DNA of 64,000 nucleotides from Clostridia bacterium (GTDB lineage: Bacteria > Bacillota > Clostridia > Christensenellales > Borkfalkiaceae), in contig JAFVUV010000009.1 in NCBI GenBank assembly GCA_017502525.1, forward strand, positions 52,215 to 116,214, written 5' to 3'. Below are positions 53,901 through 61,952 of the stretch, piece after piece. The stretch's first letter is position 1, and every line of letters begins with the position of its first letter. A model generated the notes under the pieces. The model saw nothing but the letters and a program-made list of their open reading frames with translations, did not search any database and had not been told where the DNA came from. The translations under genes were made by a program, and so were the position numbers.

Positions 53901-56900
53901 GTTTTCAAGTATCTGATAAGAATAACTATCGAACGTTCTCTCGGTTACGTATGTGAATATCTTTACGCTTTCGTTGGTATTACCTTGTCTTACGATGCGT
54001 CCTTCACGCTGTTGCATATCAGACGGTCTATAAGGTGTATCCAAGTGATGCAATGCCACAAGTCGTTTTTGCACGTTCGTTCCTGCACCACACTTTTCCG
54101 TACTACCAAGTAGAACCCTGACTTTTCCGTCATTTACGCTATCGAACAATGCTTGCTTTTGAGCATCGCTATTCGCTTCGTGGATAAACGCTATTTGCTC
54201 TTCGGGAATACCTTTTGCAACGAGCTTATGTTTCAAATCGTTATATACGTCAAAGTCCTTGCCGTATTCGTAATCTTCAAAAGCTCGTTTCGGTGTCGAT
54301 AAATCGCAGAACACAAGTTGCGTTCCTTTAATTTCGTGGGTATCGTTCCAAACCTCAAACACTCGCTCTGCACACTCGTTAAGTTTGCTTGTTTCTTCAT
54401 CGGTTGCCGTTGGAATATAACACCTTGCATCAAGAGCAAGCTTCTTACCGTCAGACGTGATTTTGAGCATATTATCAATTTCGGGTGGAACACCACCTTG
54501 ACTAATTTTTTCTGCTCTATCGGCTATCTCTTCTGCAAGGTCAATAACCGTATCACTTGGCTTTAAGGTAATGACTTGTCTTTCTACGTCGGGAACATCA
54601 AGCTTTACCATGTCCGAAGTCTGCACGTCAGCAAAGGACCGGTAAAGCGTTAAAAGTTCAGGCAAGTTAGTGAATTTTGCAAATCTTGTTTTTGCTTTAT
54701 AACCTTGCCCGGAAGGTGTCATTTCAAGCGAAGTTATAGTTTCGCCAAAGTCAGCAGCCCAACTGTCAAAGTAGTTAATACCTACTTCACGGAGCATTTC
54801 AGAACCCAAGTAAGACTGCATTGTGTACATTTCAGTCATTGAGTTAGATATAGGCGTACCCGTTGCGAACACAACGCCTTTATCAGCGCCGTGTAGTTCG
54901 TTTATGTACTCGCACTTTAACTTCAAATCGCTTGCTCTTTGGCTTGCAGTTGTTGAAATACCTGCAACGTTATTCATTTTCGTGAACAAGAACAAGTTTT
55001 TATAGTTGTGTGCTTCATCAATAAACAAGTAGTCAACGCCCAAGTTTTCAAAGATAAGCACGTCGTCTTTCTTGCTATCGTCCATCAACTTTTTGAGTTG
55101 TGCTTCACGGTTTTTCTTGATACGTTCAAGATTTTTAACCGAGCCTTTCGGATGAGCGCTTTCCATCCATTGTCCTTCAATGGTTTCTTCTATTCTTGCA
55201 ATTTCTTCCCTTAACTTACGTTCTTGCCTTTCAGCAGAAATAGGAATTTTCGCAAAGGAACTTTGGGCAATAATTACGGCATCCCAATCTCCCATAGCTA
55301 CTCTTGATACGAACTTTTGACGATTGTTCTTTTCCAAATCTTCTTTGCCCGCAATCAAAAGTTTTGCGTTAGGATAAAGGGTTCTGAACTCGTTCGCCCA
55401 TTGCTGTACCAAGTGGTTTGGAACGGCTACCATAGGCTTTTTAGCAAGACCGTGTTGTCTTAACTTCATAATAGAAGCACAAATCGTAAAGGTTTTGCCT
55501 GCACCTACAACGTGGTGTAATAGTGTGTTGCCGTCCGTCAAAATACGGTGAACTGCATTTTTTTGGTGGGGTTTGAGTTCAATAGCGGGATTCATTTCGG
55601 GGAATTTGAGATAACTACCATCATACGTAGGCAATCTAATTTGATTGAACAACGCATTGTAGGTTTCTTCTAACGCTTCACGTCTTTCGGGTTCAGCAAA
55701 TATCCAATCCTTAAACTCTTCCTTTATTTTGTTTTGCTTTTCTCTTGCGGCAATAGTTTCCGCTTGATTAAGCACTCGTTTCTCTCTACCGTCCTCTTCA
55801 ATGGTATCGTAAATAGTTGTTGCTCTTAAATTCAGACAATCTTCAAAAATCCTATAAGCATTAGCTCGGTTCGTACCATAAACTTCGTGGACCTTCATAT
55901 AAGAGTGATTTCTTAAAAATCCTGCTTTATCAATTCGCCAACTACTATCGTGTGGGTTGTAATAAAGTGTTACGGAGTCTTTGTAATAAAAAGGTATATC
56001 CAAGATTTTCATTAGGAACTTTTTGTAGTATTCCTTATCAACCCAAGAAGAACCAATTCTTACTGCAATCTCGCTTGCCGTTAAAGGTTTAGGTTGAACT
56101 TGCTCTAACGCTTTAACGTTTCTTTCAAAACCCTGATTAGGGAATTGATTGCAGAACGCTTGTGCCATTGCAAGTTTTTGTTTTACCTTACCCGATAAGT
56201 ATTTTTCAGCCGTTTCAAAGCCTGAATATTTATCATCTAAATTCGTTTCAGATGGGTTTCTAAATACTGCATCTCCAAGCTCGAAAAGTACGGTGTCGTA
56301 ATCTTTCTTCGTTAGCTCTTCGATATAGGCAATATCCACTCTCCCACGCTCGTTCATACTGATATGTAATGCTTCGTAGCAATCGTCAGTTTGAACAGCA
56401 ACAACGTATGGTCTTATAGTTCGTTTAGAGAATATGTCTGCTTTTGTGGCTGTCTTTTTATCTTCTGAAAGGTTCTCACAAGCAAATAGCAAAGCACTAT
56501 CGCCATCGTCCCTAAACAACTTCGTGTTGGTTTGACTATTGAGTAAACCGTATTTCTTTACGAAACGGTCATACCTATCGTTCAACGTCCATTGTTCAAT
56601 TTGAAGTTCGTTATCAGAACAACCACTAATCTGCATATCAAGAACTTTTCGTAATTCCTTACGTAGTCCTATCATTTGCACGATTCTTTCGTATGCGTCC
56701 TTTGGATATTTGGGGATTTCTTGTTCCACCATAGCATCGCCCATACGCATATAAAGTTTTCCGTTGACTGCCTTATAACAAAGGGGTTTTACGTCGTAAT
56801 CTACTTCTATCTCTTCCTTGTCAATATTTAATGAAGGTTCGGGATTTATGTAGAAATTGTTCGGTAAATGTCCTATTGCATCAGACAAGTCAAGTGAAAG

Positions 56901-59873
56901 GTTACTGCCTTTGGGCTTAACCGTAACGTCCAAAGCACCGTATAAACCACGCTCTTCCACAAGCGTTCCCAATATCATTTCAGGATGCTTGATGAAGTAG
57001 TTGTTTATCTCATAGCCTTCTTCGGTTTTCCCGGTTGCAAGCCACTCGGTATTTTCGTTGTCTGCATTTATATTTTCTTCACGCTTTCGGAAGAATAAAA
57101 TATCTGCGACTACTTCGGTGTTTGCAGTTTGCTTAAAAGCATTGTTAGGTAATCGAATAGCACCGATAAGCTCGGCTCTATCGGCAAAGTATTTACGAAC
57201 GGATGGATTGAGTTTATCCATCGTACCTTTACTTGTGATAACTGCCATTAAACCGTTAGGTTTGAGCTTATCAATAGACTTTGCAATAAAGTAATCGTGA
57301 ACGTAGAAGTTGTGTCTTGCATATTCGCTATCATAAACGCTATATGCTCCGAACGGAACGTTACTTACAACCACGTCAAAGGTGTCGTTTGTAAAGGTCG
57401 TTTGCTCAAAGCCTTTTATTTGGATATTAGCGTTTGGATAGAGTTTGCTTGCAATTTTACCCGTTAAAGGGTCTAACTCAACACCATAGAGCCTTGCGTT
57501 TTCTGCAATATCCTTGTGCATAAAGCCAAAGAAATTACCCGTACCAAGTGCCGGTTCAAGGATTTTATTGTTTCCTCTAACCCCAAAACGGTGCAGAGCT
57601 TCATACATACCGTCAATAACGTCTTTCGATGTGTAATGAGCATTAAGAACACTACCTTTTGCCGCTTCATATTCATCAGCAGAGAGCAGTTCTTTAAGCT
57701 CGGTATATTCTTTCTGCCAATTCTCATTATGCTCATCAAAAGCATTAGCAAGTCCACCCCAACCAACGTATTTTGCAAGAGTTTTTCTTTCTTCAGGCGT
57801 TGCATCCCTATCTTCACGGTAGAGCTTTTGCATTGTCTTAATGGCTTCGATATTACTCTTGAAACGTGCTTTCGCCCCACCACGTTCACTTTGGTCAAAG
57901 CCAACCTCATTTAAATCCGTGTTCGTTACGGTTTCGGTTGTTTTTTCTTCTTGTGGCTCTCGTTCAATAAGATGCCTACAAAATTCAGGGTTAAACCACA
58001 TATTAAAACCATCCATCTCGGCATAACTAACCTTTTCAACCTCTTTGCGACTTTCAAGTTCAATTTGAATATCGTCAAGATGTTCTTTTACAAATTGATA
58101 GTTGTTGCCGTGCTTATAATTGTTATAATGTCCGTTCCAAGTGTATTTTGTGCCTTGCTCTACCATCCAATCGGCAATAGCTTTTATACGTTCTTCGTCA
58201 CTACCGTAGCGTTGTGCTTCGTAGTTAGCGAACTCGATTTTTTCTTCTGCCGTTAGATAATCGTCATCGTCGATAAGGTCTGCAATATAGTTAGCAACTT
58301 CATTCCATTTAAGGTCGGCTTGAGCAATGATATTGTTATAATCATCTTCGGAACGCTGAACCAAACGCATACCTTTTGCATCGTAAGAAGCTCCATATAT
58401 TCCGTCGCCATAACCACCCAACCCATATTCGTCCTTTAAGAAAACTGCAAAATCGCTAATTGTAGGATTTTTAGCGTATTCGTGACAAATACGCATTTTC
58501 CCACGTTCAAAACCACTACCACGTTTTAAGTCACGTTTAATAAGCTTTTCGTTAAGATTTTCTTCTTTTTCAGAAGAATCACCCATTAAATCGAAAAGGG
58601 AGAATTGCTGTTGTGGCTTGTTTTTCCTTTTACGTTCTTGTATAGGTTTGCCTTTGCTTTTTTCTTGTGGCTGTTTTTCTTCTTGGATTTCTTCTAACTC
58701 GTCAAGGTCGATATATTCTTCTTCGTCCTCTTCTTCAACGATTTCTTCCAAGCGATAACGTTTGCTTTGTAGTTCTGCCGACTTTTCATTTTCTTCTTGT
58801 TCTTCTTCAAGCTCTTCGTCGCTTTTAACTTCCCCTGCAAAAAGCTCTTTATACGACATTATGTATTTAGGCTCTTCATTGGGTTCGATTACAACTACTG
58901 CATTTTCTTTGAGTATATTGTCCATATACTTGTCCCGAACGTGGAAAGGGAAACCCACCATCGGTACTCGTTCAGGCAACCCAACGTTTCTTCCCGTTAA
59001 GGTCAAATCAAGTTGCTCTGAAACAAGCTTTGCATTTTCGCCCATTACTTCATAAAAATCCCCAACTCTTTGAACCACAACTGCATCAGGATATTCGTTT
59101 TGAACGTCCAAATACTTTTGATAGAAAGGAACAACACTCGTTGTTTCCTTTATCGGTTCTTTGATAGGCTCTTCTTTGATAATAGGTTCGTCCGATATAG
59201 TTTCTTCTTCTATATCGTCAATTACCATTGTTTCCTCACGTTTATAGGCTTCTTCTACCGATTCGTTGAGTTCTTCAGTTATTTGATATACTCTTTTACA
59301 TATTTCAGCGTTTCGCCTTAAATCGTAAGGTAAACCTTGTAGCTTTATCCCGTTGTTTTTAGGAAAGCCTGTCTTACTATATAAGGAATACGATATACCT
59401 TCATAAAGAAACTTATTAAGTTCTTCATCGTCCGTAAAATATTCGTTATCCTTTAAGTAATTAGCTACCCCTATTTGAATTTTTCGATAATCTGTCAACG
59501 TGTCGTTTGCTACTTCCGTTCCGTTAAGTTTGTCTAAACCTATAAGTAAACGTTTCATTGGATAGATAAGGCGTTTATACCTTTCATCTCCGTGCGTGTC
59601 GTTTGCATCGAATACGTATATCTTATTGTTTTCACGGTCAACGTAAGGAATACCTTTTCGCCCTTTCGTTACTCTTCTACCCATTGCGTTCCACTCTTCA
59701 AAGTGAAAACAAATCGAAGCGTTAGGTCGTGCAGCGACTATCTGACAAGCATCGTGTAATTCAAAATGCGGATTTTGTGCCGTAAAACGATAATAGTTTT
59801 TTATTCCTTCATTATCTGAAAGCATTGATTGTATTAACGCATTACGGCTTGATAATCTCATCGTTTCATTCAT
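47913..59873 (-). CDS. 3986-residue ArdC-like/MutS-I-like/adenine methylase/SNF2 helicase/primase-polymerase megaprotein
   Basis: Order of domains: ArdC-like region (about 1-210, WNAMGRRVTKGRKGIPYVD); MutS domain I-like (about 245-330, VVVQRVGDFYEVMGENAKLV); acidic linker; N6-adenine methylase-like (motif I EPALGTGNF near 770, SNVPFG near 838); SNF2-type helicase (GAGKT near 1453, DEAHN near 1617, QREGRIVRQG near 1953); long helical regions; three tandem units of about 105 residues (3357-3660); an AEP-type primase-polymerase (DLD in CIDLDKC near 3760, SGKGLHFF near 3797); and a helical bundle (3870-3960) shared with ArdC. Large helicase-methylase proteins are known in ICEs; the primase tail is notable. 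It probably processes and protects transferred DNA. Confidence 0.85.
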   Translation of the reverse strand: MNETMRLSSRNALIQSMLSDNEGIKNYYRFTAQNPHFELHDACQIVAARPNASICFHFEEWNAMGRRVTKGRKGIPYVDRENNKIYVFDANDTHGDERYKRLIYPMKRLLIGLDKLNGTEVANDTLTDYRKIQIGVANYLKDNEYFTDDEELNKFLYEGISYSLYSKTGFPKNNGIKLQGLPYDLRRNAEICKRVYQITEELNESVEEAYKREETMVIDDIEEETISDEPIIKEEPIKEPIKETTSVVPFYQKYLDVQNEYPDAVVVQRVGDFYEVMGENAKLVSEQLDLTLTGRNVGLPERVPMVGFPFHVRDKYMDNILKENAVVVIEPNEEPKYIMSYKELFAGEVKSDEELEEEQEENEKSAELQSKRYRLEEIVEEEDEEEYIDLDELEEIQEEKQPQEKSKGKPIQERKRKNKPQQQFSLFDLMGDSSEKEENLNEKLIKRDLKRGSGFERGKMRICHEYAKNPTISDFAVFLKDEYGLGGYGDGIYGASYDAKGMRLVQRSEDDYNNIIAQADLKWNEVANYIADLIDDDDYLTAEEKIEFANYEAQRYGSDEERIKAIADWMVEQGTKYTWNGHYNNYKHGNNYQFVKEHLDDIQIELESRKEVEKVSYAEMDGFNMWFNPEFCRHLIEREPQEEKTTETVTNTDLNEVGFDQSERGGAKARFKSNIEAIKTMQKLYREDRDATPEERKTLAKYVGWGGLANAFDEHNENWQKEYTELKELLSADEYEAAKGSVLNAHYTSKDVIDGMYEALHRFGVRGNNKILEPALGTGNFFGFMHKDIAENARLYGVELDPLTGKIASKLYPNANIQIKGFEQTTFTNDTFDVVVSNVPFGAYSVYDSEYARHNFYVHDYFIAKSIDKLKPNGLMAVITSKGTMDKLNPSVRKYFADRAELIGAIRLPNNAFKQTANTEVVADILFFRKREENINADNENTEWLATGKTEEGYEINNYFIKHPEMILGTLVEERGLYGALDVTVKPKGSNLSLDLSDAIGHLPNNFYINPEPSLNIDKEEIEVDYDVKPLCYKAVNGKLYMRMGDAMVEQEIPKYPKDAYERIVQMIGLRKELRKVLDMQISGCSDNELQIEQWTLNDRYDRFVKKYGLLNSQTNTKLFRDDGDSALLFACENLSEDKKTATKADIFSKRTIRPYVVAVQTDDCYEALHISMNERGRVDIAYIEELTKKDYDTVLFELGDAVFRNPSETNLDDKYSGFETAEKYLSGKVKQKLAMAQAFCNQFPNQGFERNVKALEQVQPKPLTASEIAVRIGSSWVDKEYYKKFLMKILDIPFYYKDSVTLYYNPHDSSWRIDKAGFLRNHSYMKVHEVYGTNRANAYRIFEDCLNLRATTIYDTIEEDGREKRVLNQAETIAAREKQNKIKEEFKDWIFAEPERREALEETYNALFNQIRLPTYDGSYLKFPEMNPAIELKPHQKNAVHRILTDGNTLLHHVVGAGKTFTICASIMKLRQHGLAKKPMVAVPNHLVQQWANEFRTLYPNAKLLIAGKEDLEKNNRQKFVSRVAMGDWDAVIIAQSSFAKIPISAERQERKLREEIARIEETIEGQWMESAHPKGSVKNLERIKKNREAQLKKLMDDSKKDDVLIFENLGVDYLFIDEAHNYKNLFLFTKMNNVAGISTTASQRASDLKLKCEYINELHGADKGVVFATGTPISNSMTEMYTMQSYLGSEMLREVGINYFDSWAADFGETITSLEMTPSGQGYKAKTRFAKFTNLPELLTLYRSFADVQTSDMVKLDVPDVERQVITLKPSDTVIDLAEEIADRAEKISQGGVPPEIDNMLKITSDGKKLALDARCYIPTATDEETSKLNECAERVFEVWNDTHEIKGTQLVFCDLSTPKRAFEDYEYGKDFDVYNDLKHKLVAKGIPEEQIAFIHEANSDAQKQALFDSVNDGKVRVLLGSTEKCGAGTNVQKRLVALHHLDTPYRPSDMQQREGRIVRQGNTNESVKIFTYVTERTFDSYSYQILENKQRFISQIDRGDLTVREAEDIDETTLSYAEIKAITAANPKIKRKMEVDTEVARLRVLEGQYKKNLYSLQDKIRKNFPDDIRRQELLIERTRADMKVVEEQYNPDNFSINVNGVIYTDKKEGSRALTDALYASKPDTVVAEFAGFKISMNPLVLLTAERSISLTGNGQYNLDIGNSSTGNMTRIENFLTELPNREKRLVARLEQLKNDFEVAKVEVNKPFEHAELLASLLKEQTELNAELDLNRREEVIIDDEKDEGDTTYMAIPENNETEISIKPTATKSKPRKPLKTSDWSFYKKVRNSESDTLVFIKNGDGYEVIGTEAKDLCEKFDREVVSEELDGEKQYVFHVKENELDKVVGRLVQYDGYRVKIVEDIAQNSKLEDSIIDVVDKVEEMKISVLPDYTIQQEEMDDYGYKWLGMLPLRKSAAVRLQELGLQVFKLYGDDTEGVVESVDEIRQSDGFIFGVEKPTWKDFYESENGKAYLAARSALSDASEYVATEEMSYVDAKFIEPFIENNFLEQHELSKFFQDVEKPSIEKQKEYVPKLLEEFTKRINNDDILLYYGWNENDVARAIADNIEPEELKDHANEIAKRWRLKEFVLDGIKEHHLEKEMDGKPLGELDNEDNADEIITELKSFFEESEWAEGATGEEFDYWYDLFGETTLKPLLMGEHYIDVDKALDEAMDGMTVEETIDFLGIDVDYKKRVMERVAKEFNDYKEELLKQPPNEVFAKSHETYVKDEISSVICFGENLDDIYFKVLYQHKGNLVNDIYEKFSDGEYFNVSTYGDTAYLIESFCKDELYEFYKAAKIEESTEIITVQKFLDACKLDGIELSLDDYDTIVATDEDNNVWKGKDLYEFLLNDVITLNPDYQVNDGYGVEQTIVSDVIRYAKKTKAEIHPVIQRPRFIVKDFDGETIVEPTFGLYDVSDFNGRDMENIAIQLNSISVIDGREYREPFATLTTSFGEFIGMKNTAYIDVNNCPFASQLLEQGIAKDTGLSRQTDYVKYPLWQFDEEFLKTIGGENYEHYSKAFDRYMKQFEEPEEEIDYKQAVRDTVEKEFLEFQENLLKKEPFEVFQKNYEIHIKTELLDTINGYDFTDAQFKALYQEKDNGILQQLYDDFLGADGASVETGEEAVLFIGQYCDYYYKDIVSEKSEDFLYFGKDEKDTAFYYFKDKLSTDYDEPRIKEQADDYIIAAPVCYMSQEALEANNITFLKIGRDIDEAELNLGEEEARFAMRASFNKKMPLEAFMVNFDCMYDVEKDITNNFDGTHLKTDNIPKLYALYGEERMNYVFANTVQWLEHDGRFSPENKEWAKNFTINNSKEDRHNFVITSHPAVLDGYITSYRKYVKEFKENLDKEGNMPENENQKKKWITVKVSHNAMIKEMPKHLFMKMPPNGKYGDYTYNVFKSKVKDSTQLVDMQSDGREMCFELLYAENETITLSNKNGEINITAEEFKDIVHGTSDKDYPREEKNENRIEISVPRDALRGMYEKSSIFALPNNSEYAGYSFYLPNAFLEEDKATEEGRIMMRLPEDFVVKAKERNTDNEVELSARQIYDDMHDTDDLEYPPRENGEKTSKESESKNDWKSVKLAENLKIAQYEKSTLMRMPDGNYEGCVFYVPNGMVEISDEEVTLKLPPDFTIRLKDNQSGEENELSVDEFVKEVDGKGIKTYQKPSETKTDKFSQRKELLDKAIPEEMKNRPNWVIVRTKENEETGRLEKYLVDCHTGKFARSDDSSTWTDYNSACEYAKENGGVTLAYALDGKDNICCIDLDKCIDKDGNYTDLAKEVMRKCGKTYIETSLSGKGLHFFGTTNGMDVRTFSKDGDMEFYQKSHFIAMTGDGAGYQRFESFDKPDMKALIESKCDRRTAFSGVGKGVEGLSSMSDRDVVEKACKAKHCETFKALYNGQDLQNNHSNSDMSLMNRLAFWCNGDKEQMLRIFATSGLFRPDKSPDYYEGTAIKAIKDTSGRFQPNTSNNNIAKKPPVNNSGLSFGKR

Positions 59874-60201
59874 TTAATCGCTCCTTGTTTTTGTATTTTC
59901 CAAATACCTCTTGATACACTCTTCGTCGTTGTCTATTACTATGAAAGCGTATAACTCTAAAAGCGTTCCTTGCTCCCATTAGGTATATAAGGTGTTTTAG
60001 TTGCTCTCTATAAAACGGCTTGTTATCCTTTAACTTTCCCTTAAACTCATTTACCGATATGTGCAACTTTCGTGCAACATAAGGTTGAGTTAGCTTATTT
60101 CGATAAATCCATTGTTTTAACTTTTTCTTTTTTAGAGAGTATCCTAAATATCCATCAATAAATTCTCTTTCCGATGTGTACGTGCTTGTTTTTGAACTCA
60201 T
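59866..60201 (-). CDS. Small basic HTH-like protein
   Basis: The 111-residue protein is very basic. KKKLKQWIYRNKLTQPYVAR reads as a helix-turn-helix, followed by LHISVNEFKGKLK. The C terminus (RFHSNRQRRRVYQEVFG) is Arg-rich. I chose the ATG at 60199-60201 because GAGGAGGG lies nine bases upstream; an in-frame upstream start is less favoured. It overlaps the upstream XRE-like gene by 47 bases and the megaprotein start by 8, so all three are coupled. A regulator or replication-accessory role is inferred from position. Confidence 0.65.
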   Translation of the reverse strand: MSSKTSTYTSEREFIDGYLGYSLKKKKLKQWIYRNKLTQPYVARKLHISVNEFKGKLKDNKPFYREQLKHLIYLMGARNAFRVIRFHSNRQRRRVYQEVFGKYKNKERLNE

Positions 60202-60415
60202 CAAGCGTACCCTCCTCGAAATCAATAACTTTTAAGGTTATCTCTCCACCAAAACGGTTATAAAGTTCTGCTACAATATCGCTACCGATACGATTTCCTT
60301 TTTTTAAGATGTCATAGGTTAGTTCATTACAACCTATCTGACTTGCCAATTCATATCCGTTGCGATACCCTTTCTTTTTCGCTAATTCTTCAAATCTATC
60401 AATTTTTAATAGCAT
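60155..60415 (-). CDS. XRE-like HTH protein
   Basis: The 86-residue protein has the pattern FEELAKKKGYRNGYELASQI and SDIVAELYNRFGGEITLK, a helix-turn-helix of Cro/C1 type with a short tail. GGAGC lies nine bases upstream of its ATG. It sits between the sigma-like gene and the basic protein, at the head of the megaprotein operon. It probably regulates this block. Its family is uncertain. Confidence 0.65.
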   Translation of the reverse strand: MLLKIDRFEELAKKKGYRNGYELASQIGCNELTYDILKKGNRIGSDIVAELYNRFGGEITLKVIDFEEGTLDEFKNKHVHIGKRIY

Positions 60416-60474
60416 TTTTATTGCTCCTTTTTTACGTGGGATTCAAACCCCTTCACTTATAAGCCATTAGAAAG

Positions 60475-60930
60475 TCATTTTTTCAAGGGTTTTTTCAAAA
60501 ATTTTTTTAATTTTTTTCTTGCATCTTGATAAATTTGATAAACACGTTGAGAACTAACGCCCATTTTTTTACCTATTTCTTTTAACTTCCAACCATCTAA
60601 AGCGTGCAAAACAAAGACTTCTTTTTGTCTCACTGACAATCTTTCTAAAATTTTATTTACACGTTCGTTTTCCTCTTCTTGTAATACAAAATCTATCGGT
60701 GTTGCCTCTTGCGATTCAAAATCGTGTCCGTTTTCAATAGACTTGTCCAACGAAATATGTCTTCGTGTTTCTTTTCTTTGATGCAACTGTTCTTCGTATT
60801 CATCTTTCAAATACATAATTCTTATTCCTTTAGGACAAGCTTGCAACATTAGAGCAACTTCATTACTTACGCAAACGCTTACTTTCTTTTCTCCTCTATC
60901 CGTGGCAATCATAATTTCAAATCTTTTCAT
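60475..60930 (-). CDS. Sigma-70 region 4-like regulator
   Basis: The 151-residue protein has a leading region of about 90 residues and then a sigma-70 region 4 helix-turn-helix (about 95-145: LSVRQKEVFVLHALDGWKL and GVSSQRVYQIYQDAR). It ends in a lysine-rich tail. Such proteins activate or direct transcription of ICE transfer genes. AGGAGGATTTAATA precedes the ATG, and a promoter lies at 60991-61018. Confidence 0.82.
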   Translation of the reverse strand: MKRFEIMIATDRGEKKVSVCVSNEVALMLQACPKGIRIMYLKDEYEEQLHQRKETRRHISLDKSIENGHDFESQEATPIDFVLQEEENERVNKILERLSVRQKEVFVLHALDGWKLKEIGKKMGVSSQRVYQIYQDARKKLKKFLKKPLKK

Positions 60931-60990
60931 TATTAAATCCTCCTAATTTGTTTTGAAATTAAAAATTCAAAAACAACTAGGCGGACCACG

Positions 60991-61018
60991 AATATAGTAG
61001 AATTGCAAAATATTACAA
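60991..61018 (-). promoter_or_regulatory. Promoter of the sigma-like regulator gene
   Basis: On the minus strand -35 TTGTAA (61013-61018) and -10 TATATT (60991-60996) are separated by 16 bases. Transcription would start near 60984, giving a leader of about 54 bases before the sigma-like ATG. Confidence 0.65.
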
Positions 61019-61035
61019 AAATCGACAATAAATAA

Positions 61036-61080
61036 AACGCACTTTTCAATAGGTGTGGAAACCAACTTGAAAAATGCGTT
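61036..61080 (-). terminator. Rho-independent terminator upstream of the regulator promoter
   Basis: On the minus strand AACGCATTTTTCAA pairs with TTGAAAAGTGCGTT (14 bp with one wobble), followed by TTATTTATT. It closes any transcript coming from the right before the regulator promoter. Confidence 0.8.
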
Positions 61081-61229
61081 CGTTTTAATAAATATATGTA
61101 TGTTATTTAATTGTGTAGCCAAACATACAAGTAATTCGCAACTACTTGTATTACGGTAGAAAACTTTTTTCATTACTCACCCGTGACAAGCAGATTTTGT
61201 TCGTCGGGCGAATGAAAACTTAAATAAAA

Positions 61230-61260
61230 AACGTCCAACGACTAAACGCCGTTGAACGTT
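61230..61260 (-). terminator. Rho-independent terminator
   Basis: On the minus strand AACGTTCAACG pairs with CGTTGGACGTT (10 of 11), followed by TTTTATTT. It is the second of three successive terminators in the non-coding stretch 60931-61656. Confidence 0.8.
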
Positions 61261-61333
61261 AAATAAATAATTATAGTCGCAACAGCGTTTGCAAATCAAC
61301 ACCATTACGAGATGAGTTATCTCTAAACAAAAA

Positions 61334-61373
61334 AAGCTCAACAAAAGAATACCCCATAAGGGTTGATTCGCTT
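61334..61373 (-). terminator. Attenuator-like hairpin preceded by a short leader peptide
   Basis: On the minus strand AAGC-GAA-TCAAC pairs with GTTGA-GCTT around a loop containing CCCTTATGGGG, then TTTTTTTG follows. About 35 bases upstream a 16-codon frame (61408-61458, MNFIKTKKLHIKLLNE) follows AAGAAGG. Leader peptide plus terminator is the layout of ribosome-mediated attenuation upstream of antibiotic-response genes, but no gene follows here. Confidence 0.5.
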
Positions 61374-61617
61374 GTCAGGCTTCTGTCTTAATATACATTA
61401 GATTCAGCTACTCATTCAACAATTTAATATGAAGTTTTTTAGTTTTGATAAAGTTCATAAAAAAGCCTTCTTTTGTTCTTATAAAATAATTCAAATTAAA
61501 CCTCTATAAATCTACTAACATAGATTTTTACAACTTCATTATAAAATATTTATGCCTATGTTTTCTGACTAATTTTGTAATTTTTTGTTGAAAATAGCAT
61601 TTTTTTCTTAATAAAAA

Positions 61618-61644
61618 AACACCGCCTTATAAAAAGACGGTGTT
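61618..61644 (-). terminator. Terminator after the zinc-ribbon gene
   Basis: AACACCGCCTT and AAGACGGTGTT form an 11-bp stem with one wobble, followed on the minus strand by TTTTTTTAT. It lies 12 bases after the microprotein stop. Confidence 0.9.
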
Positions 61645-61656
61645 ATTTTCTTCAAA

Positions 61657-61836
61657 TTACTTCTTTTTTGGTAATACCGATGTTCTTACTTTTCCATTTT
61701 CTATTACAACGGAAATGATGTTTTTACACCTTTCACATAGAATTTCTACCTTTGTTCCATTTTCTCCCTTGCATAATTTATGGGCGCATATTGGACAACT
61801 TGCAAATAGTTTATTGTTTTCTAATTCCTCTTTCAT
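61657..61836 (-). CDS. 59-residue zinc-ribbon microprotein
   Basis: An ATG at 61834-61836 starts MKEELENNKLFASCPICAHK and the frame ends RTSVLPKKK. CPIC and CERC are spaced for a four-cysteine zinc ribbon, similar in style to the KTR-domain proteins of mobile elements. The gene is bracketed by a TPP-type riboswitch upstream and a clear terminator downstream, so it is the sole gene of its transcript. The ribosome site is weak (AAAAGA), and TGGAG lies further upstream. Function unknown; nucleic-acid binding is a guess. Confidence 0.72.
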   Translation of the reverse strand: MKEELENNKLFASCPICAHKLCKGENGTKVEILCERCKNIISVVIENGKVRTSVLPKKK

Positions 61837-61905
61837 AATAATCTTTTGATAATAAACTCCAATGAATATTTTATCTTGCTGTTACTTTTACAATATTTAA
61901 CCTAT

Positions 61906-61935
61906 AAAATAAAAACCCACGCTACAAACGTGGGT
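61906..61935 (-). terminator. Riboswitch-controlled terminator
   Basis: On the minus strand ACCCACG-TTTGTAG-CGTGGGT is followed by TTTTATTTTA. Its 5' arm CACCCACG is the exact complement of CGTGGGTG at the start of the aptamer (62011-62018). The two pairings exclude each other: ligand binding frees the terminator, and absence of ligand permits antitermination. Confidence 0.85.
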
Positions 61936-61952
61936 GAAATATCTGCTTAATT

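Noticed and set aside
60428..60450. T-arm-like sequence (GGGGTTTGAATCCC on the minus strand), a possible tRNA remnant
   Set aside because: The invariant C of the T-loop is missing, no acceptor or D-arm can be folded, and the segment is the short gap between two genes.
60967..61173. 68-codon minus-strand frame upstream of the sigma-like gene
   Set aside because: It runs through a promoter and a strong terminator hairpin and has no ribosome site or family resemblance.
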